Notes: generated from the letters alone by a model not told the origin. 64,000 nucleotides of DNA from Streptomyces inusitatus (GCF_014651115.1 NZ_BMWG01000003.1:331685-395684); one strand, 5' to 3'; positions 8,622 to 17,594 are shown, numbered from the stretch's first letter. Numbers and translations are program-made.

Positions 8622-8943
8622 GGGCGCCCCCCGGCCCAGCCCCCTTCAGCACCTCGGTCAGCGCCGCGATGCTGTGCTCGCCGTGCCCCGCGTCGACGGC
8701 GCGTCTCACCAGGTCGTTGAGGGGGGCGAGCCAGTCGGTCTCGACTCCGGTCTCCTTCCGGAACTCGTCGTCGTGGGCCGCGCCCGCGAGGAACAGGTTC
8801 ACGGAGGACGCGGCGTCGGTGTAGTCGCCGCTGCAATACAGCAGAGTGTCCGGCTCCCCCACCGCCGAGGGCACATTCTTGACCGCCCCCGCGAGAAACC
8901 GCGCACCGTGCCCGGCGGCCCAGGCCTCCGTAGCCATGGCCAT
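8596..8943 (-). pseudogene. Remnant of an imine-reductase-like NAD(P)-dependent oxidoreductase
   Basis: A 115-codon open frame. Its first half (GHGARFLAGAVKNVPSAVGEPDTLLYCSG) resembles the middle of IRED/6-phosphogluconate-dehydrogenase-like reductases. Its end (WLAPLNDLVRRAVDAGHGEHSIAALTEVL) resembles their extreme C-terminus. Intact family members are about 290 aa. The N-terminal Rossmann domain is absent (a TGA lies in frame seven codons upstream of the first ATG) and roughly 100 residues between the two parts are missing. This reads as a gene reduced by two deletions. It overlaps the 3' end of the PHP gene. Confidence 0.65.
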
Positions 8944-9062
8944 GCCTCGCTCCAGTACTCACGCGTCTACTCGCGCATCACGAATGGGCACGTCAGCGCC
9001 GGTCCTGTTGGTCTCGGCGGGACGCTCACTCACTCCATGCTGGGCGGTCGCATTCGTTCCCT

Positions 9063-9094
9063 CAAGTACCCACCTTTCAGTAAGTGGGGTGAGG
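9063..9094. promoter_or_regulatory. Inverted repeat upstream of the reductase remnant
   Basis: Between the remnant and the permease, the sequence around 9066-9089 contains the imperfect inverted repeat CCCAC...GTGGGG with flanking AGTA/GTAAGT. It could be a surviving operator of the decayed locus. Confidence 0.25.
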
Positions 9095-9102
9095 GCGTTG
9101 CC

Positions 9103-10665
9103 CTACTCGGGGACGATCAGCGACGGGGTGTCGCGGGTGAGGGTCTCGCCCCGGAAGAAGGCGGGGCTGCGGCGGGACAGGACGGTCATGAGGACGAGGC
9201 CGAGGAGGAGCAGGCCGACGCCGATGACGAAGACGGAGCCGAGGCCGAGGACGGCGGAGCCGCTGCCGTAGGCGGGGTCGCGCATGTCGTAGAGGGTTTT
9301 GGCGAAGACGGCGGCGAGGAGGGTGCCGCCGGTGAGGGGGAAGAGGCCCTTGAAGAAGAGGTCGCGGGAGGAGCGGGTGAGGTCGCGGCGGAAGTACCAG
9401 GCGCAGGCGAAGGCGGTGAGGGAGTAGTAGAAGCAGATCATCAGGCCGAGGGCGTAGATGGTGTCGATCAGTACGTTCTCGCTGATGAGGGTCATCGCGG
9501 TGTAGAACGCGCCGGTGGCGACGCCGGCCACCACGGTGGCGCGGCCCGGGGTCTTGAAGCGGGTGTTGACCTTGGCGTAGGAGGGGGGCAGCGCCGCGTA
9601 GGCGGACATGGCGAGGACGGTGCGGGCGACGGGGATGAAGGTGGTCTGGAGGCTGGCGGCGGCGGAGGCGAGGACGGCGACGAAGAGCAGGATGCCGAGG
9701 GTGGGGCCCATCAGCGGGCCGGCGAGGGCGGCGAAGACGTTGTCGGAGGTGTCGGGGTTGGCGAGGCCGAGGCCGCTCTCGCCGGAGCCGACGGCCATCT
9801 GGGCGGCGATGCCGGTGGCGAGGTAGGCGCCGACCAGGACGACCATGGCGATGAGGGCGGCGCGGCCGGGGGTGCGGTCGCTGGCGGCCGTCTCCTCGTT
9901 GGCGGCGAGGGAGGCGTCCCAGCCCCAGTACATGAAGATCGACAGGGAGAGGCCCGCGGTGAAGGCCGCGAAGGACTCCACGGCGAACGGGTTCAGCCAC
10001 TCCATGGAGAAGGAGATCGAGGTCTCGAAGGAGTCCGCCTTGCCGAACGCCATCGCGACGAAGAGGGCGAGTACGAGGAGTTGCAGGCCCACCAGGGCGT
10101 ACTGGAGGCCCTTGGTCGCGGTCATGCCCCGATAGCTGATCGCCGTGGCGATCGCGATGAGCACCAGCACGGTGAGGATGTGCACGGCCTTGTTGTCGTC
10201 CAGCGCCGCGACGGACTCGCTGCCGGTGATCTCGCCCGCGAGCAGCCAGAAGAAGGAAGTGGCGACGCCCGCGAGATTGGAGAGCACGATGATCGAGGCG
10301 ATCACCAGACCCCAGCCGCACATCCAGCCGACGCGCGGGCCGAACGCCTTCACCGTCCAGGTGAAGGAGGTGCCGCAGTCCGGCATGACCCGGTTCAGCT
10401 CGCGATAGGCGAAGGCCACCAGCAGCATCGGCAGAAAGCCGGCCAGGAAGACGGCCGGCATCTGGAGTCCGACCTCACCGGCCGTGGAGCCGAGGGTGGA
10501 GGTCAGACAGTAGACCGGGGCGACGGTGGAAATGCCGATGACCGCGCTGCCGGTCAGACCCACGGAGTTTCCGCCGAGACCCTTGGCCCGTACGCCGCCT
10601 CCGCGCACGCGCGGGGCCGCCCCGGCGCTGTCTCCGGCCGGCGGCCGCGCATCCAACTGAGTCAT
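9103..10665 (-). CDS. APC-superfamily amino acid/polyamine permease
   Basis: 520 aa from ATG 10665 (MTQLDARPPAGD...). The first transmembrane motif GLTGSAVIGISTVAPVYCLTSTLG and the following hydrophobic segments (about 12) are those of APC-type secondary transporters. Other helices include VALVGLQLLVLALFVAMAFG, LSIFMYWGWDASLAANEETAASD and LMICFYYSLTAFACAWYF. The WGWD...NEE segment is typical of actinobacterial amino acid permeases. Substrate not assignable. It has an unusually long AT-richer upstream region. No neighbouring enzyme obviously shares its substrate. Confidence 0.9.
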   Translation of the reverse strand: MTQLDARPPAGDSAGAAPRVRGGGVRAKGLGGNSVGLTGSAVIGISTVAPVYCLTSTLGSTAGEVGLQMPAVFLAGFLPMLLVAFAYRELNRVMPDCGTSFTWTVKAFGPRVGWMCGWGLVIASIIVLSNLAGVATSFFWLLAGEITGSESVAALDDNKAVHILTVLVLIAIATAISYRGMTATKGLQYALVGLQLLVLALFVAMAFGKADSFETSISFSMEWLNPFAVESFAAFTAGLSLSIFMYWGWDASLAANEETAASDRTPGRAALIAMVVLVGAYLATGIAAQMAVGSGESGLGLANPDTSDNVFAALAGPLMGPTLGILLFVAVLASAAASLQTTFIPVARTVLAMSAYAALPPSYAKVNTRFKTPGRATVVAGVATGAFYTAMTLISENVLIDTIYALGLMICFYYSLTAFACAWYFRRDLTRSSRDLFFKGLFPLTGGTLLAAVFAKTLYDMRDPAYGSGSAVLGLGSVFVIGVGLLLLGLVLMTVLSRRSPAFFRGETLTRDTPSLIVPE

Positions 10666-11001
10666 GAACAGGACGTTAAATGCTGCGGTTTCCACATATG
10701 GAGAGGAAGCACCTCCACGCCGAACCTTAGATTCATCGGCAGATGCCGCACAGAACCTGCACTCGAAAGACCCAATGGCAGTGTCGCGATCCCCTTACAA
10801 GGAGAAAGCCACATTTCCCCAGGTGCGATAACCGCAACAGTGTCCGCTATCAGGTGATTTTAATTTTCCCGCGTCCCGACCCTCCCCCACCTCGGCGGCC
10901 TCATCTCCGCGAGACCGCCCCGGCCGACGAGCCGCACAGGAGAGCGAGTGAGCCGCCCGGGCAGGGGCTCCGGACCGGCGCCCCCGGCCCCCGCCCCCGG
11001 C
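10666..11001. other. Gene-free region upstream of the APC permease
   Basis: About 330 bp without a credible gene. The first ~220 bp next to the permease is clearly AT-richer than its surroundings. Read on the minus strand it has a TAAGGT -10-like hexamer about 75 nt before the start codon. I recognise no riboswitch class. The distal part (10890-11001) is ordinary GC-rich spacer after the aldehyde dehydrogenase stop. Confidence 0.5.
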
Positions 11002-12468
11002 TCACCCCGGCCAGGTCAAGGACTGGAGTTCCGAGTAGGCGTGCAGGGCGAAGGAGCCGCAGTCGCGGCCGAGGCCGCTGTGCTTGAAGCCGCCGAAGGG
11101 GGCTTCGAGGTTGCGGGCGACGGTGTTGACGGCGACGCCGCCGGTGCGGAGGCGGGAGGCGAGGCGGAAGGCGCGGGGGACGTCGGCGGAGAAGATGTAG
11201 TCGATGAGGCCGTAGTCGGTGCCGTTGGCGAGGGCGACGGCCTCGTCCTCGGTGTCGAAGGGGAGGACGGCGACCACCGGGCCGAAGATCTCCTCGCGGA
11301 CGATCCGCATCCCGCCGTCGCAGTCGGCGAAGAGGGCGGGCGCGACATGGAAACCCCGGGGTGAGTCGGGGCGGACCCCGCCCGTGACGAGGCGGGCGCC
11401 CTCCTCGCGGCCGAGGGCGATGAAGGATTCGACGCGGTCGCGGTGGGCGGCGGAGATCAGCGGGCCGACGACGGTGTCGGGGTCGGCGGGGTGGCCGACC
11501 TTCAGCCGGGAGGCGTGGGCGGCGAGCCGGGCGATCAGCTCCTCGTACACCCCGCGCTGGGCGAGGACCCGGGTGGGCGCGGTGCAGATCTGGCCGCTGG
11601 CGAAGGAGAAGGTCGTCCCGATGCCCAGGGTGGCCGCGCCGAGGTCGGCGTCGTCGAAGACGAGCGCCGCGCCCTTGCCGCCCAGCTCCATCAGCGGGCG
11701 CTTCAGGTCCCGGCCGCAGACCTCGGCGATGCGGCGGCCGACGGCCGTGGAGCCGGTGAAGCTGACCATGTCGACGTCCGGGGAGCCGACGACGGCCTCC
11801 CCCACGGCGGGAGAGGAACCGCTGACCACATTGACCACCCCGGGCGGAACGCCCGCCTCCGCCAGTGCCTCGGCCATCCGGTAGACGGAGAGCGGATCCT
11901 GCGGCGCGGGCTTCACGACGACCGTGTTGCCCATGGCGAGCGCCGGGGCCACCTTGCCCGCCGCGTTGGCCCAGGGGTTGTTGTACGAGGTGACGCAGGC
12001 GACCACCCCCACCGGCCGGCGCACGGCGAGCGACCCGACCACGCCCGCCCGGCCCAGCGGCCCCGCCGGGGTGAGCTGCGGCGGCAGCGGCTGCTCCACC
12101 GGCTCCAGCGCGCCCTTGGCGTACCGCCGGAAGCGGGCGGCGGCCACCCCGATGTGCAGGGCGCGGGCGGTGGCGGCGGTCGCGCCGCTCTCGGCGCGGG
12201 CGAGGTCCGCGTACGGGCCCGCGTTCGCCGCGATGACACCGGCGGCGGCGCGCAGGATCCGGGCGCGCTCCTCCGGCTCGGTCCGCGACCAGGCGTCGAA
12301 GGCGGTACGGGCGGCCCGGGCCGCCTCAAAGGCCTGGGCGCGGCTCGCCTCGGGCGCGAGGCCGACGCTCTCCTCGGTGGCCGGGTCGACCACCTCGTAA
12401 TGGCCTCCGTCGGGCTCGACCCACTCACCGCCGATGAAGAGCCGCTGAGGCCGGCGTTCCATGGTCAT
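11002..12468 (-). CDS. NAD(P)-dependent aldehyde dehydrogenase
   Basis: 488 aa, full length for the ALDH superfamily. The start is ATG 12468, which overlaps the stop of the upstream amidohydrolase (ATGA), implying translational coupling. Motifs in order: NPWANAAGKVAPALAMGNTVVVKPAP (cofactor-binding strand), VSFTGSTAVGRRIAE (NAD-binding), catalytic Glu in LMELGGKG, catalytic Cys in FASGQICTAPTR, and EEIFGPVVAV. It oxidises an aldehyde to the acid. Its position after a deacylase-like amidohydrolase and an LLM oxidoreductase suggests a late step of one catabolic pathway. Probably under the two palindromes at 15412-15489. Confidence 0.92.
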   Translation of the reverse strand: MTMERRPQRLFIGGEWVEPDGGHYEVVDPATEESVGLAPEASRAQAFEAARAARTAFDAWSRTEPEERARILRAAAGVIAANAGPYADLARAESGATAATARALHIGVAAARFRRYAKGALEPVEQPLPPQLTPAGPLGRAGVVGSLAVRRPVGVVACVTSYNNPWANAAGKVAPALAMGNTVVVKPAPQDPLSVYRMAEALAEAGVPPGVVNVVSGSSPAVGEAVVGSPDVDMVSFTGSTAVGRRIAEVCGRDLKRPLMELGGKGAALVFDDADLGAATLGIGTTFSFASGQICTAPTRVLAQRGVYEELIARLAAHASRLKVGHPADPDTVVGPLISAAHRDRVESFIALGREEGARLVTGGVRPDSPRGFHVAPALFADCDGGMRIVREEIFGPVVAVLPFDTEDEAVALANGTDYGLIDYIFSADVPRAFRLASRLRTGGVAVNTVARNLEAPFGGFKHSGLGRDCGSFALHAYSELQSLTWPG

Positions 12469-14207
12469 CGGGTCGACACCGTTCTCGTGTCGCGGCCGGA
12501 GCGCAGCACCGTGCCGGGGAGCGCGCCGGTGGCCCGGTCCTCGCGGACGGTCTCCACTCCGTTGACGCGCACGGAGACGATCCCGACGGCCTTCGCGTCC
12601 AGCCGGGGGCCGCCGCCGGGGAGGTCTCGTACGAGGGTGGCGGGGCCCGCGTCGATCCGGGCGGGGTCGAGGAGGACGAGGTCGGCGTGGCAGCCGGGCT
12701 CGATCCGGCCCCGGTCGCGCAGCCCGAAGAGCCGGGCGGGGTCGTCGGTGAGCATCCTGACCGCCGTCTCCAGCGGGACGAGTCCACGGCCGCGCAGACA
12801 GTCGCCGAGGAAGCGGGTGGTGTACGGGGCTCCGCACATCCGGTCGAGATGGGCCCCGGCGTCGGAGCCGCCGAGGAGTACGTCGGGGTGCTCCCAGGTG
12901 CGGCGGCGCAGCTCCCAGGAGGCGGGGTCGTTGTCGGTGGGCATGGGCCACAGGACCGTGCGCAGTCCGTCGTTGGCGCAGATCTCGGTCAGGCAGTGGA
13001 AGGGGTCCTGGCCGCGCTCGGCGGCGATGTCCCGCACGACGCGCCCGGTGAGGCCCGCGTTCTCCTTCGTATAGGTGTCGCCGACGACGTAGCGGCCGAA
13101 GTCGGCGAGCCTGCGGAAGACTCCGGCCTCCTTGGAGCGGGCCCGGCGCAGCAGTTCGGCGCGGACGGCGGGGTCGCGGAGCCGGGCGATCCGCTCGGGG
13201 ACGGGAAGGGCGAGGGTCTCGCCCCAGCCGGGGATGAGGTTGAGGGCGCAGAAGGTGCCGAGGGACATGTTCATCGGGGTGAGGATCGGCATGGTGAGGG
13301 CGACGATCCGGCCGCCCGCCGCGCGGGCGCGCTCGCCGGCGAGCAGCTGGCGGGGGACGCGTTCGGGGACGGCGGCGTCGATGGTGAGGACGTTCCAGTT
13401 GAGCGGCCGTCCGGCGGCGGAGGTCATCGCCACGAGAAGGTCGATCTCGTCGTCGGCGAACTGGTCGAGGCAGCCCGCGACGATCGCCTCCAGCTGGGTT
13501 CCCTCGTGTTCGCCGACCGCCTCGGAGAGGGCGATCAGTTCGTCCGGGGCGGCGTGCCGGGAGGCGACGGGCGCGCCGTCGCCGTCGGAGTGGGTGGCGG
13601 ACTGGGTGGTGGAGAGGCCCCAGGCTCCGGCGTCCATCGCGTCGTGGAGGAGGCCGAGCATCCGGCGGAGCTGTTCGGGGGTGGGCCGGCCGCCGATGGC
13701 GTCGGGGCCCATGGCGTGGCGGCGGAGCGCGCAGTGGCCGACCATGAAGCCCGCGTTGACGGCGGTGCGGCCCTCCAGGGCGTCGAGGTACTCGCCGAAG
13801 GTGTGCCAGTTCCAGGGCGCGCCCCGCTCCAGGGCGGTCAGGGACATGCCTTCGACCCGGGACATCATCCGGCGGGTGTAGTCGGCGTCCTCGGGGCGTT
13901 CGGGGTGGAGCGGGGCGAGGGTGAAGCCGCAGTTGCCGCCCACGACGGTGGTGACGCCGTGGTTCATGGAGGGGGTGGCGCGGGGGTCCCAGAAGAGCTG
14001 GGCGTCGTAGTGGGTGTGCGGGTCGACGAATCCGGGGGTGAGGACGAGTCCGGCGGCGTCCTCGGTGGTGGCGGCGGGCCGGTGGTGGAGGGCTCCCGGT
14101 TCGGTGACGGCGGCTATCCGGCCGTCGCGGATGCCGACGTCGGCGACGCGGGCGGGGGCTCCCGTGCCGTCCACGACGGTCGCGGAGCGAATGAGGTGGT
14201 CGAGCAT
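12465..14207 (-). CDS. Amidohydrolase of the N-acyl-D-amino-acid deacylase family
   Basis: 580 aa from ATG 14207, preceded by GGGGAAAGGA. Metal-site motifs: GFVDPHTHYDAQ (HxH), VVGGNCGFTLAP (the Cys position typical of D-aminoacylases), GHCALRRHAMG, and the terminal Asp in GGSDAGAHLDRMCG. The family removes acyl groups from N-acyl-D-amino acids or opens related amides; the exact substrate is not readable. It lies 65 bp downstream of the LLM gene and overlaps the aldehyde dehydrogenase by 4 bp, forming an LLM-amidohydrolase-ALDH operon. The 14220-14280 gap carries a short tandem GGCCCCGGCTTCA repeat. Confidence 0.88.
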   Translation of the reverse strand: MLDHLIRSATVVDGTGAPARVADVGIRDGRIAAVTEPGALHHRPAATTEDAAGLVLTPGFVDPHTHYDAQLFWDPRATPSMNHGVTTVVGGNCGFTLAPLHPERPEDADYTRRMMSRVEGMSLTALERGAPWNWHTFGEYLDALEGRTAVNAGFMVGHCALRRHAMGPDAIGGRPTPEQLRRMLGLLHDAMDAGAWGLSTTQSATHSDGDGAPVASRHAAPDELIALSEAVGEHEGTQLEAIVAGCLDQFADDEIDLLVAMTSAAGRPLNWNVLTIDAAVPERVPRQLLAGERARAAGGRIVALTMPILTPMNMSLGTFCALNLIPGWGETLALPVPERIARLRDPAVRAELLRRARSKEAGVFRRLADFGRYVVGDTYTKENAGLTGRVVRDIAAERGQDPFHCLTEICANDGLRTVLWPMPTDNDPASWELRRRTWEHPDVLLGGSDAGAHLDRMCGAPYTTRFLGDCLRGRGLVPLETAVRMLTDDPARLFGLRDRGRIEPGCHADLVLLDPARIDAGPATLVRDLPGGGPRLDAKAVGIVSVRVNGVETVREDRATGALPGTVLRSGRDTRTVSTR

Positions 14208-14272
14208 GGGGGTCCTTTCCCCTGGGATCAGCCCTGTGCCCCGGCTTCGGGCCCCGGCTTCAGGCCCCGGCT

Positions 14273-15388
14273 TCAGGCCTGGCGGAAGCGGGTGGTCCGG
14301 TGGATCGGGTCGGTGTCGATCTGGGGGATCACGTGCTCGCCGATGAGCCTGATCGTGTTCAGGGTGTCCTCGTAAGGGATCCCGGCCGGCAGTCCGAACG
14401 ACAGCTGGTCCGCCCCCGCCTGCTCCCACCTCTTGCACTGCTGGAGCACTTCGTCCGGGTCGCCGCAGATCAGCAGCTCCTCGGCGATCAGCAGCTCGAC
14501 GATCTCCGCCGTGTACCCGGGCACCAGCTCGGGCCACTCGGGGATGCCGTCGGGCCGGGGGAAGGTGTCGTGGTAGCGGAAGAGCAGCGACTGGAGGTGG
14601 TTCAGCTCCCCGGCGGCGGCGATCGCGACGGCCCGCTCGTGGGTCTCGGCGCAGACGGCGGTGGTGGTGACCATGACGTTGTCGTTGACGAAGCCGCCGA
14701 CCGGCCGGGCCCGCCCGATCGCCGACTTGTACGAGTCGAGGACCCACTCCATGTCGGAGACGCGCTGGACGCTGAAGCCGAGGACGCCGAGGCCCTTGCT
14801 CCCGGCCATCGCGTACGAGGAGGGGGACCCGGCGGCGTACCACATGGCCGGGTGGGACTTCCCGTACGGCTTGGGGAGGATCTTGCGCGGGGGCAGGGAC
14901 CAGTGCTTGCCCCGGAAGCCGGGGTACTCGTCCTGGAGCCACATCTTGGGGAACTCCGCGATGGTCTCCTCCCAGATCTCCTTGGTGCGGTTCATGTCGG
15001 TGACGCCCGGCAGGAACCCGAGGATCTCGTGGCTGCCCGCTCCCCGGCCGGAGCCGAATTCGAAGCGGCCCTCGGAGAGGTGGTCGAGCATGGCGACCTT
15101 CTCGGCGACCTTGACCGGGTGGTTCACCGGGGCGAGCGGGTTGAAGATGCCCGAGCCCAGATGGATGCGGTCGGTGGCGTGGGCGAGGTAGCCGAGGAAG
15201 ACGTCGTTGGCGGAGAGGTGCGAGTACTGCTCCAGGAAGTGGTGCTCGGAGGCCCAGGCGTACTTGAACCCGGAGCGGTCGGCCAGGATGACGTACTCGG
15301 CCTCCTCCATCAGCACCCGGTGCTCGGCGAGCGGGTCGGTCTCGGCGCGCCTGCCGACGTATCCCTGCACGAAGATCCCGAATTCCAA
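14273..15388 (-). CDS. LLM-class flavin-dependent oxidoreductase
   Basis: 371 aa. The start must be TTG 15388: an in-frame TGA lies three codons upstream and the family N-terminus (MEFGIFVQGYVG) begins exactly here. A GGGACGG stretch upstream can serve as a weak Shine-Dalgarno. Motifs: EHHFLEQYSHLSANDVFLGYLA, IHLGSGIFNPLAPVNHPVKVAE and DHLSEGRFEFGSGRGAGSHE, typical of bacterial-luciferase-like monooxygenases. The family oxidises with FMNH2 or reduces with F420H2. First gene of an operon with the amidohydrolase and ALDH. Two copies of the CTGACG palindrome lie in its 134-bp upstream region, so it is likely induced by the pathway substrate. Confidence 0.9.
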   Translation of the reverse strand: MEFGIFVQGYVGRRAETDPLAEHRVLMEEAEYVILADRSGFKYAWASEHHFLEQYSHLSANDVFLGYLAHATDRIHLGSGIFNPLAPVNHPVKVAEKVAMLDHLSEGRFEFGSGRGAGSHEILGFLPGVTDMNRTKEIWEETIAEFPKMWLQDEYPGFRGKHWSLPPRKILPKPYGKSHPAMWYAAGSPSSYAMAGSKGLGVLGFSVQRVSDMEWVLDSYKSAIGRARPVGGFVNDNVMVTTTAVCAETHERAVAIAAAGELNHLQSLLFRYHDTFPRPDGIPEWPELVPGYTAEIVELLIAEELLICGDPDEVLQQCKRWEQAGADQLSFGLPAGIPYEDTLNTIRLIGEHVIPQIDTDPIHRTTRFRQA

Positions 15389-15411
15389 GGGGGTTCACCG
15401 TCCCTATTTTT

Positions 15412-15426
15412 CTGACGCATCGTCAG
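15412..15426. promoter_or_regulatory. Operator site 1: CTGACG-CAT-CGTCAG
   Basis: Perfect 6-bp arms, 24 bp before the TTG start of the LLM gene. Best match to the consensus shared by six sites in this window. The form suggests a homodimeric TetR-type regulator (inference). Confidence 0.7.
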
Positions 15427-15474
15427 ATCGTGATGCGGCCGACTGTTCCACCGGGGGGGTTGGACCGTCAAGAG

Positions 15475-15489
15475 CTGACGCACCGTCAT
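15475..15489. promoter_or_regulatory. Operator site 2: CTGACG-CAC-CGTCAT
   Basis: Second copy, centred 63 bp upstream of site 1 in the same intergenic region (six helical turns). One outer base deviates from a perfect palindrome. Confidence 0.65.
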
Positions 15490-15521
15490 ATATAGAGGGT
15501 GCGGGCGGCGGGTCCCGGCGG

Positions 15522-16304
15522 TCAGAGCACGCTGATGCCCGCCAGCCAGCCGCCGTCGATGACGAACGGCTGCCCGGTGATGTACGAGGAGTCCTCGCAG
15601 CTCAGGAAGAGCGCGAGCTTCGCGACCTCCTCGGGGCGGCCGATCCTGCCGAGCGGGACGACCTTCTCGTACATCCGGTCCATCCCCTCGCGCACCGCCC
15701 GGGGGTCGACGCCCGGGCGGAGGGACTCGGGGGCGGCCATCGGAGTGTCCACCGCACCCGGGCAGATCGCGTTGACGCGGATGCCCTGGGAGGCCAGCTC
15801 CAGGGCGGCGACCTTGGTGAGGCCGAGGACAGCGTGCTTGGAAGCGGCGTACGCGCCGAGCAGGGCCACGCCGGTCAGTGCCGCGTACGAGGCGGTGTTG
15901 ACGATCGTGCCGCCGCCGGACGCCGCCAGTTCGGGCGCGAGGGTGCGGATGCCGAGGAAGACGCCGGTCTGGTTGACCTCGGTGATCCGCCGGTACTCCG
16001 CGAGCGCGGTGGCGGTCAGGGCGTTGAAGCGCAGGATGCCCGCGTTGTTGACCAGCCCGTCGACCTTGCCGAAGCGCTCCTTGGCGGCGGTGAGGGCGGC
16101 GGCCCAGTCGTCCTCCCGGGCGACATCGAGACGGACGTAGAGGGCGTCGGGGCCCAGATCGGCGGCGACGGCCTCGCCGGGCCCGTCCAGGACGTCGGCG
16201 AGGACGACCTTCGCGCCCTCGGCCGCGAAGAGACGGGCCTCCTGCTCGCCCTGGCCCCGGGCGGCGCCGGTGATCAGGACGACCCTGCCGTCGAGCTTTC
16301 CCAT
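15522..16304 (-). CDS. SDR-family NAD(P)-dependent oxidoreductase
   Basis: 260 aa, the classical SDR length. Cofactor motif TGAARGQG, D at the end of strand 2 (VVLADVLD, favouring NAD(H)), NNAG at about residue 90, catalytic Ser in VNTASYAAL, and YAASK. C-terminal YITGQPFVIDGG is standard. The sequence is of the 3-alpha/20-beta-hydroxysteroid or mycofactocin-associated type dehydrogenases, which oxidise secondary alcohols; the substrate is unknown. AAGGAG precedes ATG 16304. Located 42 bp after the LLM gene at 16347 on the same strand, so probably in one operon controlled by the site at 17501. Confidence 0.92.
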   Translation of the reverse strand: MGKLDGRVVLITGAARGQGEQEARLFAAEGAKVVLADVLDGPGEAVAADLGPDALYVRLDVAREDDWAAALTAAKERFGKVDGLVNNAGILRFNALTATALAEYRRITEVNQTGVFLGIRTLAPELAASGGGTIVNTASYAALTGVALLGAYAASKHAVLGLTKVAALELASQGIRVNAICPGAVDTPMAAPESLRPGVDPRAVREGMDRMYEKVVPLGRIGRPEEVAKLALFLSCEDSSYITGQPFVIDGGWLAGISVL

Positions 16305-16346
16305 GGATGTCTCCTTCGACTGGCTTCGGTCAACGGGGTACGGGGG

Positions 16347-17309
16347 TCAGCGGGCGGGGTTCAGATGCGGGGCGACCCCGGCGGCGAAGGCAGCCATCTG
16401 GTCGGTGAGTTCGGTCCGGCTCCGGCTGCGGAACCGGACCTGGATCTGGTGCACGCCCATGGCGGCGTACTCCCGCAGCGACTCGGCGATCTCCTCGGGG
16501 CCGCCCGAGAGGGTCCGCCGGTCGGCATACCGGCGGGGCTCGCCGATGTGGATGGGCTCCGCGACGGCCCCGATCACCAGCGGCTCGGCGATTCCGGCGG
16601 CCTCGCGCAGCGCGGTCAGCCGGCCGATCAGAGCGGGGAGACGCCCGCGCGGGTCCCCCTGGGGCAGCCAGCCGTCACCCCGGACGGCGGCCCGGCGCAG
16701 GGCGGCGGGCGAGGAGCCCCCGACCCACAGGGGGACGCGCGGCTGGGCCGGCCTGGGACGCTGTCCGAGATCGGCGAAGGAGAACCGCTCCCCGGTGAAC
16801 TCGGGGTACTCCTCGGGCCCGAGCGCCGCCCGCAGCGCGTCGACGCTCTCGTCGAGCAGAGCACCGCGCCGGGCGAAGTCAGCCCCGACGGCGGCGAACT
16901 CCTCGGGGACATGCCCCGCGCCGACCCCGAGGATCAGCCGCCCGCCGGAGAGATGGTCGAGGGTCGCGTACTGCTTGGCGGTCAGCAGGGGGTGGCGCAG
17001 CCCGACGACGGCGACATGGCTGAGCAGCCGCACCCGCCGGGTGATCGCCGCGAGGTAGGCGAGGGTGGCGACGGGGTCGTACCAGACCGTCGACATGGTC
17101 GCGGCGAGCCTTCGCGGGATCGCGACATGGTCGCAGACCCCGACATAGGCGAAGCCACCCCGATCGGCGGCCCTGGCGACCTCGGCCAGATCCTCGGCCC
17201 CGGCCCCGGCCTCCCAGTCCTCCGCGAAGAGGGCGGACTGCGACTGAACGGGCAGCTGCATCCCGTACGACAGCCGCCCCTCGGGCAGGATTCGCGCGGA
17301 TGGTGGCAT
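16347..17309 (-). CDS. LLM-class flavin/F420-dependent oxidoreductase
   Basis: 320 aa from ATG 17309, chosen because GAGGAGG lies 8 nt upstream; the frame stays open further 5' but encodes no family sequence. Motifs: MQLPVQSQSALFAEDW, YVGVCDHVAIPRRLA, VRLLSHVAVVGLRHPLLTAK, DHLSGGRLILGVGAGHVPEEFAAVG and PLWVGGSSPAALRRAA. This is a different LLM subfamily from the 14273 gene (F420-type, TIGR03619-like). Followed closely by the SDR. The leader is about 190 nt if transcription starts near the palindrome at 17501. Confidence 0.9.
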   Translation of the reverse strand: MPPSARILPEGRLSYGMQLPVQSQSALFAEDWEAGAGAEDLAEVARAADRGGFAYVGVCDHVAIPRRLAATMSTVWYDPVATLAYLAAITRRVRLLSHVAVVGLRHPLLTAKQYATLDHLSGGRLILGVGAGHVPEEFAAVGADFARRGALLDESVDALRAALGPEEYPEFTGERFSFADLGQRPRPAQPRVPLWVGGSSPAALRRAAVRGDGWLPQGDPRGRLPALIGRLTALREAAGIAEPLVIGAVAEPIHIGEPRRYADRRTLSGGPEEIAESLREYAAMGVHQIQVRFRSRSRTELTDQMAAFAAGVAPHLNPAR

Positions 17310-17452
17310 ACGAGCGGCCTCCTCGCCTCGATCCGGCCGAACGCCGGAGGTACTGCCGTGGCCGACACCCGACATCCCCGGCCCCTCGTACCGGATGCGG
17401 CAGGACGGCTCCGACAGCTCCGACAGCTCCGAGGGCAGGCGGGGAAGAGCCC

Positions 17453-17470
17453 GTGTGCCGGGAGGCACAC
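17453..17470. repeat. Hairpin in the LLM-SDR leader
   Basis: GTGTGCC-GGGA-GGCACAC, perfect 7-bp arms, between the palindrome at 17501 and the LLM start. Could be a leader hairpin or attenuator; no T-tract. Confidence 0.35.
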
Positions 17471-17500
17471 CGGGGCACGGCCCGGAGCCCATCGTGATAG

Positions 17501-17515
17501 CTGACACACCATCAG
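17501..17515. promoter_or_regulatory. Operator site 3: CTGACA-CAC-CATCAG
   Basis: Degenerate member of the CTGACG-N3-CGTCAG set (two inner positions changed), upstream of the LLM-SDR operon and on the far side from the pentapeptide gene's 3' end. Confidence 0.5.
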
Positions 17516-17594
17516 ACAAGCCCGCGCACGCGGCGCATCGACGGAGACACCGGCCCCGCGCGGCCTTCACACTCCGGGTCGGGCTCCCGGCCGG

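Noticed and set aside
8674..10857. Long plus-strand open frame opposite the APC permease
   Set aside because: Glu/Gly/Asp-rich antisense of membrane helices with no domain; it also crosses the intergenic region.
14220..14280. Short tandem GGCCCCGGCTTCA repeat as a regulatory element
   Set aside because: Too short and too GC-rich to separate from slippage; it lies between two genes of one operon.
12465..15398. A continuous 977-codon frame spanning the deacylase and the region of the LLM gene on the minus strand
   Set aside because: Its first ~390 codons are Arg/Pro-rich out-of-frame reading of the LLM gene; only the part from ATG 14207 has family sequence and a ribosome site.
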